Below are positions 42,691-51,864 of a stretch of DNA of 64,000 nt, piece after piece. The stretch covers positions 32,056,987 through 32,120,986 of the forward strand of contig CP136063.1 in NCBI GenBank assembly GCA_032622095.1, written 5' to 3'. This DNA comes from Siphonodentalium dalli (taxonomy: Eukaryota; Mollusca; Scaphopoda; Gadilida; Siphonodentaliidae). A program made the position numbers and the translations under genes. How positions within the stretch are numbered: the first letter of the stretch is position 1; every line of letters starts with the position of its first letter. The notes beneath the pieces were generated by a model. It did not search any database. It worked only from the letters and a program-made list of their open reading frames with translations, and was not told the DNA's origin.

Positions 42691-43084
42691 TTCCACTGAA
42701 GAGCGTTTGTAGTGTTTGTGAGTTTGTAATTAGATATATAACCATGCACAGTATAGGCGTTTGATAGGCAAAGGCGCACCTACGTTTGTTAAGATCACAA
42801 GCCAATTTTAAATTGATGGAAACATATGTTGCACTATTTGTGTGTTTTGATAAACAAAATCTTTGATCAGTCGATGTCCGAGGAAGGTGTGAGTGAATAC
42901 CAACATGAGACAGCTAGATGTTGCACTAATTGGGTGTATTGATCAAAAGCATTGATCAGTGAACTTTCCAAGGGATGTTAAGAATCTGTTGTGTTCAGAG
43001 ACAGACAGTGAACTACGTATGATATTTACTTGTGTATTCCTATAATTCATTGTGGAGATTTTCAGGTAATGTTTAACAACGCTG

Positions 43085-43345
43085 TTGAACTTATTATCTA
43101 AAAATCATGTCGAAGATGAACAAGAGAAACTAAAAAAGAAATGGAGAGAAGAAGATGAAAACTTTCTGAGAGAACAACAAAAGCAAAGAAAAAGAGGAAA
43201 AAGAAAAATAATCCAAACAGAAAAATGCTATCTTTTTTTGTGTGTGTGTATTTATAATAAAGGCAAACATATGAGGGGTTAAGGGGAGGACCATTCGGTC
43301 CTCCCGACAATCCCGGGGCCAGCCACCCTAAACCACTCACCCCAT
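43085..43345 (+). pseudogene. 3' remnant of a basic-protein retroelement with hairpin
   Basis: A short lysine/glutamate-rich frame (43,085-43,282, containing EKLKKKWREEDENF and QKQRKRGKRK) resembles the charged C-terminus of the reading frame at 45,699-46,352. The following DNA is collinear with the 3' end of that element: ATGCTATCTTTTTTT, ATAAAGGCAAACATATGAGGGG, then a 9-bp hairpin GGGAGGACC-ATTC-GGTCCTCCC (43,284-43,305) and CGACAATCCCGGGG. This is a 5'-truncated copy in plus orientation. Confidence 0.6.
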
Positions 43346-43529
43346 TATCTAAAAATCCTCGCAAATGAATGTGAATCGATCCGACCAAGATCTTCCAGAG
43401 AGTTGCTCAAAGAATGCACCCAAAAACAACATGTATATAATTAAATGTATGAAAACTTCCAAACGAATTAAATAATTCAATGCAATTAGTGCAACAACCT
43501 ATGTATATTGTATATTTATGTAAAATATA

Positions 43530-43870
43530 TGACGACATATTGCTAACATTGAATTTACCCACGCATAGTAACCAACAAACCCCCCACCCCACCATAGTCA
43601 CGCGATATCCATATTCATCAGATCTGCTGCTCTGTCTGGATCTTCTAAAGTGAGAAACATGGATATATCGTCAGCAAAATATGTCGAATTTGACAAGTAA
43701 CATTTTTAGAAATATCATTTATATAAACTATAAATAGTAAAGGTCCAAGTATTTATCCTTGATGAACACCTGCTTTTACGAGTTTCCAATCTGAGTTTTC
43801 ATTATCGATTATTACTCGTCTCGTTGACTTAGATAACTATGGATCAATAGGGCGACAAGAAGGGAAGTGT
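43530..43870 (-). pseudogene. Non-LTR retrotransposon reverse transcriptase fragment
   Basis: On the minus strand the DNA reads RRVIIDNENSDWKLVKAGVHQG, cut by a stop, then ILGPLLFIVYINDISKNV, then, after a frame change, IRHIFADDISMFLTLEDP. These are the classic reverse-transcriptase blocks: the xVPQGSxLGPLLFxxYINDI motif and the FADD form of the catalytic YxDD box. Further along, WLLCVGKFNVSN fits the next conserved block (WLVxFNxxKT). A stop codon in the PQGS block and at least one frameshift show the gene is dead. Elements with this spacing usually encode an endonuclease upstream, but none is seen here. Confidence 0.75.
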
Positions 43871-44029
43871 GTCCTAGGGAATTACATTCTATCCTCATAT
43901 CTAATTGGCCTGATTCAATTGCTCTTACAATTCATGACATATTTGTTGTTTAAGTCTGTCTGGTCTGTCGGATAACGTGGTAACTGAAAAATATAACTAT
44001 TATACAAACTAGGTTTGGTCATTTGGTGA

Positions 44030-44105
44030 TGACCCCCCACCCCCCAGAAAATTTGAAGGGGCCGTCAGCACTCTACTGCAACCAAATATTAAGAAGAAGT
44101 AAGAG
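44030..44105 (-). repeat. Retroelement 3' module, very degenerate copy
   Basis: The plus strand reads CCCCCCAGAAAATTTGAAGGGG, then CCGTCAGCACTCTACTGCAACC. It aligns loosely with the minus-orientation hairpin modules at 42.6 and 44.95 kb. The stem is largely lost. Confidence 0.35.
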
Positions 44106-44240
44106 TGGTTGACGCGAAGCATTTTTGTGGGAGAGGGAGAGTGATTGGGGGGGGGGGGTATACCCTCGACATATTCGAAGGCGTCGAATGGCTCATTCCT
44201 TAACACCTCATATTGTCTGCCTTTAATTTTGAAAACAGTA

Positions 44241-44408
44241 TAAAAAAAGACATAACATATTTTACAAAAGTTAATATCTTTCTCTTTTTAATTCTTTTGG
44301 ATGGTGGTTGACCTTTTAGTGGTGTGATATGTTGTTACTGTTGGCTTCTTTCACGGCTTGCCCGCATGGCCTCTAAATTTGCGACTGTTTAGTCGCGCAG
44401 AGGTCCTG
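44241..44408. repeat. 168-bp direct repeat, first copy
   Basis: Starts with a T followed by seven As and GACATAAC, and ends TCGCGCAGAGGTCCTG. By eye the same 168 bases recur without difference at 44,686-44,853, an offset of 445 bp. The intervening 277 bp end in GGAGGAATTAAAG and a TATATATATA tract. Confidence 0.9.
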
Positions 44409-44685
44409 TTATGTTAAGGTAATGTCTCTATTTTGACCTAATTGGCGTGACTGTGCTCGAATGTGGTTTTGTGTTGGTATGGCGCGACTGTACACGTTGT
44501 GCGGTTAAGGATGACTGTCTAGCATATATGTGATGGGGTGCTTTTGTCTTCATTTCCGTATTTTTGTTCTACAACACTTTTGGGTTATGGGTTGTTCACT
44601 TTGCTTATATTTCTTTAATTTGTTTCAATGATATATTGTATATTATATGATCTTCTATTAAGGAGGAATTAAAGATATATATATA

Positions 44686-44853
44686 TAAAAAAAGACATAA
44701 CATATTTTACAAAAGTTAATATCTTTCTCTTTTTAATTCTTTTGGATGGTGGTTGACCTTTTAGTGGTGTGATATGTTGTTACTGTTGGCTTCTTTCACG
44801 GCTTGCCCGCATGGCCTCTAAATTTGCGACTGTTTAGTCGCGCAGAGGTCCTG
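44686..44853. repeat. 168-bp direct repeat, second copy
   Basis: Identical by eye to 44,241-44,408. The pair could be the terminal repeats of a small retroelement, or a truncated 445-bp tandem duplication. No target-site duplication was found to decide. Confidence 0.9.
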
Positions 44854-44944
44854 GTAAAACAAGTTTTCAGGACGCTTTCCATTCCTTGGATCAAACTGTC
44901 TGTATATCTTGATGTCGTTTTTTTTTTGTCATGTTTTTTCTTTA

Positions 44945-45030
44945 TTGGGGAGGGGATCCCGGGGGTGGGATTGGAATGGCAGTATGCCCTTTCCTACGAC
45001 CCACTGTTGGATATTTTTGGGGTTGTGAAA
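44945..45030 (-). repeat. Retroelement 3' hairpin module, minus orientation
   Basis: Plus strand reads GGGGATCCCGGGGGTGGGAT, then GGAATGGCAGTATGCCCTTTCC and TACGACCCACTGTTGG. The minus strand carries a GGCA/TGCC plus GGAA/TTCC stem with one internal mismatch in the position of the hairpin seen at 46,418-46,439, beside the conserved CCCGGG block. Confidence 0.5.
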
Positions 45031-45184
45031 TGGTATGACATTTACACAACACATGAGTGGTAAACAAAATAATCTAGACATGAATGTTTTTTTTTCTGTT
45101 ATTTCTTTTTGTTTGTCATATTTTTTTGGGTTGTTTATATATTTTTGAAATTTGTTTAGCAGAACGACAGCTTGGATCGGTAAC

Positions 45185-45405
45185 AACGGGAAAGGACACT
45201 GTCCAATGACTACACACCAGTGATAACAACCAACCAATGAAATGCTTGTTGTATTGTGCTGGTTTCGTTTAGCAAGATGATTGGTGGGTGAATCATAACA
45301 GACAAAACAAACAATCGTTGCTAGCAGTCATTGGTGCAGAGATTTACTCACAGTGGCCAATCAGAGAATTAGTCTGAGCTCTTTAACAGCAAAGATAGTA
45401 TAAAT
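45185..45405 (+). promoter_or_regulatory. Pol II promoter with several CCAAT boxes and a TATA box
   Basis: GGCCAATCAGAG at 45,355-45,366 is a full CCAAT box. About 40 bp on, TATAAAT at 45,399-45,405 is a TATA box, which predicts a start near 45,430. Further CCAAT motifs occur on the plus strand at about 45,201 and 45,234 and on the minus strand (ATTGG) at about 45,282 and 45,330. The spacing and the reading frame beginning 137 bp after the TATA box suggest the promoter of the retroelement reading frames just downstream. Confidence 0.6.
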
Positions 45406-45541
45406 GTGTGATAGTGTTCAGATTCAAATCAGCCATTTCTCACTCGTGTTCCGACCGCTGACGAGAGAGGACGTTCTGGATTGAGCGCACCAGGACGTAG
45501 CTAGCTCGCTCAGCGATCGGATTACTGACTTCGGCCGGACA

Positions 45542-46352
45542 ATGGATTCGTCTTTAATCCCCGCCGAAATCAGACACGCACTCAGCTCACTCCACGTGGA
45601 TCCCTGCCTGGCCTGGAATTTACGCAGGTCGGGTAGCCACGTGGAGCTTTTTCCGGAATTCCGGGTTACGCCATCACGGTCCTTTTCAGGACCCTCTGTT
45701 GGAGGTAACCCGGATGCTGGAACCCACCAGCAACAGACCACCACTGGAGGGGCGACCACCAAGAGAAAGAGGAAAAAGCCGAAGAGAAAGACACCATCGC
45801 GCCGCCGACAGGAAGGCCAGGTGGATCAAGAGGAAGGCTGAGAGACGCCCAGCTACCTCCCACCTGGCCTCGGAGCAACAACAGCAGCCCTCTGTCGACG
45901 TACCTGAATCCACCAGCAGCGGAGATGACAGGAACGCCGATGTCACCCCGGCCGTCCCTGTCTCTGACTTTGTGGTGTTAATGGAGACCCTGCCACCACT
46001 ACCACCGTCTCCTGGCCCGGATGCTGCGGAGGACTATAATCCAGCGACACCGAGACCTCCGGTGTCCCCCGACAGCATCGCGGAAGAGGAGCAGGAAGCA
46101 ACACCCCCTGCTCCTCTCGAAGATGTTATACAACACCACATGAGAGAACATAGAGAACAGAGAATTAAACATCAACAGCTTATGGCCGAACAAGAAGAGA
46201 AAAATAGAGAATTTGAAGAATATAGAAGAAGACAAAAAGGACTAGAACAACGAGTCCAACAATTTCTACAACAACAACAACAAAACCTGACATCTCCACC
46301 ATCTTCGACGGAAAAATCAAATCCGAAGAAAAGAAGGAAAAAGAAAAAATGA
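45542..46352 (+). pseudogene. Basic Q/K-rich retroelement protein, split over two overlapping frames
   Basis: Frame one (45,542-45,841, 99 residues) starts MDSSLIPAEIRHALSSLH and passes WNLRRSGSHVELF to a basic stretch KRKRKKPKRKTPSRRR. Frame two (45,699-46,352, 217 residues) is plausible only from about DRKARWIKRKAERRP (near 45,805) onward. It continues through a proline-rich acidic linker, a predicted helix of E/R/Q with a run of Qs, and ends KKRRKKKK. Together they look like one protein of about 270 residues with a 1-base shift near 45,800: basic N-half, linker, coiled coil, lysine tail. I have a general impression of similar WxLRRSGSxVxL...PSRRRR proteins in marine invertebrate retroelements, but cannot name the family. 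A programmed shift is possible; a mutation or sequencing error is simpler. Confidence 0.55.
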
Positions 46353-46470
46353 TTAACATCCCTAAATGCTTTTCTTTTTTTAGCTTCTAAATAAAGTCAA
46401 TAACATGAGGGGTGAAGGAGAGGGCCCATCGGCCCTTTCGACCATCCCGGGGTTAGCCCCACAATGACCT
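46353..46470 (+). repeat. Retroelement 3' end with conserved RNA hairpin
   Basis: After the stop codon come ATGCTTTTCTTTTTTTAGC, AAATAAAGTCAATAACATG, AGGGGTGAAGGA and a 9-bp stem GAGAGGGCC-CATC-GGCCCTTTC (46,418-46,439), followed by CGACCATCCCGGGGTTAGCC and an A-rich stretch. The copy at 43,284-43,305 keeps the stem through compensatory changes. The placement right at the 3' end suggests a signal in the RNA, for example for reverse-transcriptase recognition or 3'-end formation. It does not fit the histone mRNA stem-loop consensus. Confidence 0.65.
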
Positions 46471-46730
46471 GCCTTAAAAAAAACAAAATTCAAATCATAC
46501 CACAAATCATTCAAATAATATACGTGTGATTCCATATTCTATTGTTTTGTGTGAAGGCTTTTTTCGTCAAACAGTAAGTACACCTTTAAATTATTCATTG
46601 TATGTATATGATGACTGCAAGTTTTTTTTAAAGCTTTGTTAGCGTAACTTCATTTTACAAAAAAAAAATAGAATCTCTGCCATTAACAACACTTGACAAA
46701 ATATGACAGTTCTACCTGGTTCTACATATA

Positions 46731-47215
46731 TATGGGATGCCTCATTAAGCGCAATAAATATCTACCTCGTGAGATCACCCCTCTGCAAATAGTAGAATTA
46801 TCCTATATTTGCCTGTTAACAGGGATATATTCTGATGGAATCTGACTAGCCCAGAAGTAGCCCTACACGTGGACCGTCACTGTGTGACCAATGGACTACA
46901 CCATTTGAATTATAGGGAGTTTATATAATATTCCTTATTGCGCTTAAGCTCTTGTTGTGCTTTATAATATTCCTTACTGCACTTAAGCACAATTAGCTCT
47001 TGTTGTGCTTAAGTAAATTAATAAATATTCTTATTGTGCTTAATCGCAATTATTTTTAATGCTTATTACGTTTATACACAATAAGGAATATTTGTATCGA
47101 ACTTAAGCGCAATAAGGAATTTCCTTATTGTGCTTAAGCGCAATTAGATTTTTCCTTATTGCGCTTAAGCTCAATTATTTATTAAATATCAATTTGGCAT
47201 CCCATACATATATAG
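46731..47215. mobile_element. Palindrome-rich element with ATGGGATGCC ends
   Basis: The left end TATATATGGGATGCC and the right end GGCATCCCATACATATA are inverted repeats. The interior right half is a degenerate run of about 20-bp palindromes around CTTAAG, such as TTGTGCTTAAGCGCAA. The same palindromic unit forms clusters at 50.3, 50.95 and 51.3 kb inside elements with related ends. No coding capacity. Confidence 0.55.
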
Positions 47216-47521
47216 TATATGGAACAAAAGTTTTCATCATGATTGTTCTCATTACTGTGCAATTTCCTCAACTAGATTTAATTCATGTCAACATTCATTT
47301 TGCAATTAAACAATCACTAAGTGTGGGCATTTGTGTCCCAATCCCAATTGTTGTATATATATATGTATATATTATATGGCAATAAAATATGTTTAAACCA
47401 ACAATAGCAATTAATAGGTCTAGGCTCAATTAAAAAAATTCTTTAAAATAACTTATCAGTAACTTATCATAACTGACATTTCCTAGCTTTCATTTCTACA
47501 ATATTTTCTCTAATTTTCCAG

Positions 47522-47643
47522 GAATGGACCGGGAGAATCACAACGATCGTCTTATAACTACACTAATGGGTTCACCCTTTCTTCCGAGTTTATGCTCACC
47601 TGTTCGTGATATGCTAGCATTGGTGGAGCAGCATCAACAGGCT
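47522..47643 (+). CDS. Exon A of the unrecognised gene
   Basis: The acceptor is TCTAATTTTCCAG and the donor GTAAGTG. From ATG at 47,524 it encodes 40 residues ending QHQQA in phase 0. The ATG may be the true start or an internal methionine. Confidence 0.65.
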
Positions 47644-48174
47644 GTAAGTGTTATCAGACTACCTGCATTTCATTTCACAAGTTCCGTGGTGGTGTGGGGG
47701 TGGGGTAACACTGTTAACACTGTGCTAAGATCTTATATGGTACCATAGTAAATTAAGACATAATTTATGATTGTCATTTCAATAATTATCAATGAATAAG
47801 TCATTATCAATAATTTGTTTTTGCCAATTTTGAAATTGGTGAGAGTGCGAGAAAATATAATACAAATGAATAAGACATCTTATGTATAATCCTTCCCTGT
47901 TTTAATACAAACATCACCAGGTATATAATACTACCATATATACATGATTTCTACTCACATCACCAATATTAATTAATGCAAATGTTCCATTAATAACATG
48001 CATCATTAAATTATCTGTCCATGAGATGTCACATTAACTAATGCTGCTCAATTCAATAAAAACATTTTGTAGTGAAAGCGTCATTGTACAAATTGAAATT
48101 CTATAAGTAAATAATTACACGTAGTACGTATTATGAGAGATCAATTATTTGTTTAGTATTCTTATCATTCACAG

Positions 48175-49029
48175 ATATCATCCTGCGTACAGCTTGTAGG
48201 TGATGGCCTGTTGGTCCATGTAGGTCGAACAGCCGACCTGATCGAAAGATCAAGCTGGTCCTTAACCCTTTACCCAACAAACCGGCCAAATAAAGCTTCA
48301 ACAGCCAAAAATATCTTCGGTCTGTCTCAATAGAACCATACACATATGGATATCATTGGAACCGGCTCCTTGACCACATTGTGATAGTAACAGTTATGCC
48401 CTGTGCCAATGCATTCTCTTATATATGCGAGTCGACCATAGGTCGCCTCGCATATATAAGAGAATGCATTGGCCTAAAAAAATTATTTTTTTACCATTTT
48501 TTCTTACATTCTTTAACAATTTTATAATTTTTAATGTGTTAAGCCAATGCATTCTCTTATATATGCGAGGCGACCTATGGTCGACTCGCATATATAAGAG
48601 AATGCATTGGCACAGGGCCGTTCTATTGGGTAAAGGGTTAAATACAGATCTGGCAGCATTATCAACAGAACATATGGCGAAATTCAATACGCTACGACTG
48701 GAACCCTGCCTGCTGATAACACATCGCTACGACTGGAACCCTGCCTGCTGATAACACATCGCTACGACTGGAACCCTGCCTGCTGATAACACATCGCTAC
48801 GACTGGAACCCTGCCTGCTGATAACACATCGCTACGACTGGAACCCTGCCTGCTGATAACACATCGCTACGACTGGAACCCTGCCTGCTGATAACACATC
48901 GCTACGACTGGAACCCTGCCTGCTGATAACACATCGCTACGACTGGAACCCTGCCTGCTGATAACACATCGCTACGACTGGAACCCTGCCTGCTGATAAC
49001 ACATCGTCATGTTGAAATGGCGAGGAGAG
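48175..49029 (+). CDS. Exon B, carrying a MITE and a coding minisatellite
   Basis: The acceptor is CTTATCATTCACAG and the donor GTGAGAA. The open frame VQLVGDGLLVHVGRTADLIE runs up to TTA at 48,262, where the MITE enters; a TAG follows at 48,331. After the MITE the frame resumes (TDLAALSTEHMAKFN) and enters a 35-bp repeat. One repeat unit joins smoothly to HVEMARR at the donor, but nine units shift the frame and give TGA at 48,749. Ancestral length was 199 bases against 855 now. Confidence 0.7.
48262..48641 (+). mobile_element. piggyBac-like MITE, family A copy 2, inserted in an exon
   Basis: The 372-bp element (48,266-48,637) has TTAA on both sides and ends CCCTTTACCCAACA and ATTGGGTAAAGGG. 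Its conserved left arm contains AATAAAGCTTCAACAGCC and ATCTTCGGTCTGTCTC. It carries the two 69-bp hairpins (48,405-48,473 and 48,543-48,611). The TTAA belonged to a Leu-Asn codon pair (TTA AAT) of the host exon. With its duplicated TTAA it adds 376 bases, which is not a multiple of three. Confidence 0.92.
48691..49005 (+). repeat. 35-bp minisatellite, nine perfect copies, inside exon B
   Basis: The unit starting GCTACGACTGGAACCCTGCC is repeated at exact 35-base steps (48,691, 48,726 and so on to 48,971) with no differences by eye. One unit is in frame with both sides of the exon; 35 is not a multiple of three, so expansion breaks the frame. Perfect identity means a very recent expansion or an assembly artefact. 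Confidence 0.95.
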
Positions 49030-49315
49030 GTGAGAACGATAAATAAATAGTACATTTATAGGATTTTGGAATACAAAGATTGAACTGCCTGTAATGCTCT
49101 CATAAAACCAAGATTACCCTAATTTTCCAAATTTCCATGGGCATTGTTATTGACTGTTTCTCCCATACAGGCCTCAATTAGCTACATGATAAGGCAATGC
49201 CACATAAAATGTATTAAAATCCAATAAAATATTATATTTCTTCCAAACTAAAAGGAATATTGTCTATAAATTTATAGTGTCACACATGGCTATAACAGTC
49301 TAACTTTGTTTTCAG

Positions 49316-49413
49316 GATGTGCAACAACTATTAAAGGAGAAGATCCACCACCACGTGGAGTGCCATTGCTAGTTTTGGAACTATTAAACTTGCAGAAAGA
49401 GAGTACAGCTCAA
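49316..49413 (+). CDS. Exon C of the unrecognised gene
   Basis: The acceptor is TAACTTTGTTTTCAG and the donor GTAAGTA. It takes one base from exon B and encodes CATTIKGEDPPPRGVP and a leucine-rich stretch ending STAQ in phase 0. Confidence 0.72.
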
Positions 49414-50280
49414 GTAAGTATTAAAAAAATTTCAAAATTCAATTAATTGAGGGAAACACCCACTGTCCTGAGTGGTATTGAAGGCTCTACCACTTCGCTT
49501 GCAAAATAACAAGAATGACACCAACAGCTTGAATGTGGGAATAACCCACCATAATATATTCTCATTGGGCTCAAGCACAATTGGAGATTCCGTAAGTTAT
49601 TGCGGTTAATCAAAATTGTCTATTAAATGTCAATTATTTTGTTTCCAGTAGAGATCATCAATGATGTCTATGCGCAAAGGCACCTTGACAATCGTTATGT
49701 TTGAAGTGTCAAAAATAAAAGCAGCAAACGCCACCTGCTGGGCAAAAAAGCATCAAAATTACTACTGTCACAGTCAAAACACAGTGTAGCAACATAGCAA
49801 CACAGTGCAGTGTACTAGCTAGGTTAACCCTCACAAACAATGCTCTTGCCCTTGAGTTCAATTTCATCAGCATATAAGATCCCACTGCTGCCACCCAATG
49901 TATAAGCACGGCCATTCAATGTATGAACAGAATCATTCACCATTTTGATTATGTTTTTTATTGTTTTTAAACAATTCCTACATATATATTAATGGCTGTG
50001 TGCAAGAATTCATTTAGTATAGAAAGGGTTAAACGGCTTTTGTCATTTTTTAACTTGACTTCTTTTTCGGTAGTATTTTTCAAAAATAATTTGAAATTAA
50101 ACCTTCCCACCATCAAACCTATGAAACCATATGATATGGATACACCATTGTTCATGTATGCATGTGTATAAGCACCTTGACATGTGTAATATATGTCTGT
50201 CTCTATATGTAAGTTATATGTGTGTGTTAACACATGCATGTAATGGTGTATGTATTCGAGTGCACCTACACATGTATGAA
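49414..50280. other. Intron, no feature recognised
   Basis: Start of the 5.6-kb intron between exons C and D. AT-rich, with short open frames but no recognisable motif. Confidence 0.5.
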
Positions 50281-51049
50281 TGGAAGGGTGTTTTCACATT
50301 TATTCCTTATTTGTGCTTAAGCACAACTATTTGGGTTTAAGTGCAGATATTTGGCCTTAAGCGTAAATATTTGTACTTATCGCAAATAAAAATTCATATG
50401 CATTGATCCCCCCTTAATTAATTTTAAATGGCACAGTGCCTAAACACACCACTCAAGTCTATGTAGACCCACCATATGAGTGAAGCAATCCCCCCCCCCC
50501 CAGTAACTCATAATTCCCTTTTTTGAACATGGAAATGGTAAAGATCTAAATGATATGTCTGTTATAAAATATATTTTTGGGGGCAGGGATGCTGATATTA
50601 GATAGGGTTCCCCCTTCTTTCAAGTCAATAAGTACACCATATGAGAAAAGCAAGCCCCCTCTCATTAACCCCTAATTACCTTTTTATGGCCATGGAACTG
50701 GTATTATATCTGTGCATGAAATGTCCCTTTAATAAAATATACAAGCGCGCTGGGGGTAAGGCACCAATTACTGGGACACCAGGAGCAGATATGGTGATAT
50801 GCATATGGAAATATATTTTTCTTCAAATTTCGAGTTTATAGTGGACTACTACTATGAGATGAACTCAATCATTCATAATTGGAGGGGAGTAAGGGGGTGT
50901 CAAACGCTTAAATCATATACGAGTAAGCTCAAATAAATTGTTAGATGTATGTTTGCACTTGAGCGCAAATAATTTCTGCTTAAGCGCAAATATCTGCACT
51001 TAAGTTTAAGCGCAAATCAATAATAAATGTGAAAAGGGCCTCCCATATG
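50281..51049. mobile_element. Palindrome-rich element with GGGAGGC...TTTTCACAT ends, copy in intron
   Basis: The left end ATGGAAGGGTGTTTTCACAT (from about 50,279) and the right end GTGAAAAGGGCCTCCCATA (from about 51,029) form an imperfect inverted repeat. Just inside each end are clusters of CTTAAG-centred palindromes (50,305-50,395 and 50,945-51,020). The middle is unrelated and contains a degenerate 165-bp direct duplication (ACCATATGAG at 50,471 and 50,636). Confidence 0.5.
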
Positions 51050-51290
51050 TATGTTCTTGGGTTTTCAGTGTATGGTATTAGGCTTCAGACAAAAAAAATC
51101 TCTCTGTATTTTGAAGGGCTTGAGACCTTCTGCACCATAACCCATTAGAATATGTGATTGTTGTAATCAAACACATGTGTTAATATGGTATGCATTACGC
51201 CTGCATTGAATTTTTTTTTCAGGAACTGATCTTAATGCTCATGGGGAATTGATGGTATTTCCACATCAGCTTGTGTTGATGCTCATCCTT

Positions 51291-51500
51291 ATGGGAGGCG
51301 CTTTTCATATAAATCATTTATGTGTGCTTAAACACAAATATTTGTGCTTAAGCGTAAATGATTTGCGTTTAAGCTCGAGTCATTTGTGCTTAAGTTCAAA
51401 TGACAGAGGTTATTTGCACTTAAGCACAAATATTTACATTTAAGCGCAAATATTTGCACTTAAGCGCACATAATGAATACATGTGAAAACGGCCTCCCAT
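51291..51500. mobile_element. Short palindrome-rich fold-back element
   Basis: The ends ATGGGAGGCGCTTTTCATAT and ATGTGAAAACGGCCTCCCAT match in inverted orientation at 17 of 20 positions. The interior is almost entirely repeats of ATTTGTGCTTAAGCGCAAAT-like palindromes, about seven units. No coding capacity. Confidence 0.65.
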
Positions 51501-51864
51501 ACATCCCCTGATGTTATGTAAGGGCATATATGCCAAACATTGACTGTTTTTGTATAATTGGACAGAGTTCACCTCTAATGTATCCTGTCATTTATTTGGA
51601 AAGGGGCGTGGACCTTGACCTGGGACTTTTATTTATTTGTTTTTGAATGAAGTTCATCTCACAATTTATGCGAGTGCACCTATCGTCCATATACAAAAAT
51701 TTCCTCTCTGCATTTTCAAGGGCTTGAGACCTTCAATTAATCATATTACTAGTAATAGATTAATTGGCTGCATTATAAAATTTTGTTATATTAATATTTC
51801 CTTTATGCGTTTTCTTGAGACTAGGAGGTATATAGTTATTATATGATCGGTCGATCGGTTTGCT

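Noticed and set aside
42512-42805. 97-residue minus-strand frame with PHCHFKGGWG
   Set aside because: It runs through the retroelement 3' module and has no zinc-finger spacing or family pattern.
46418-46439. Histone mRNA 3' stem-loop
   Set aside because: The stem is longer and the loop sequence does not fit the histone consensus; the upstream protein is not a histone.
48394-48751. Reading frames on both strands around the MITE hairpins
   Set aside because: Palindromic DNA gives mirrored frames (both contain RIYKRMHW), so they are shadows of the inverted repeats.
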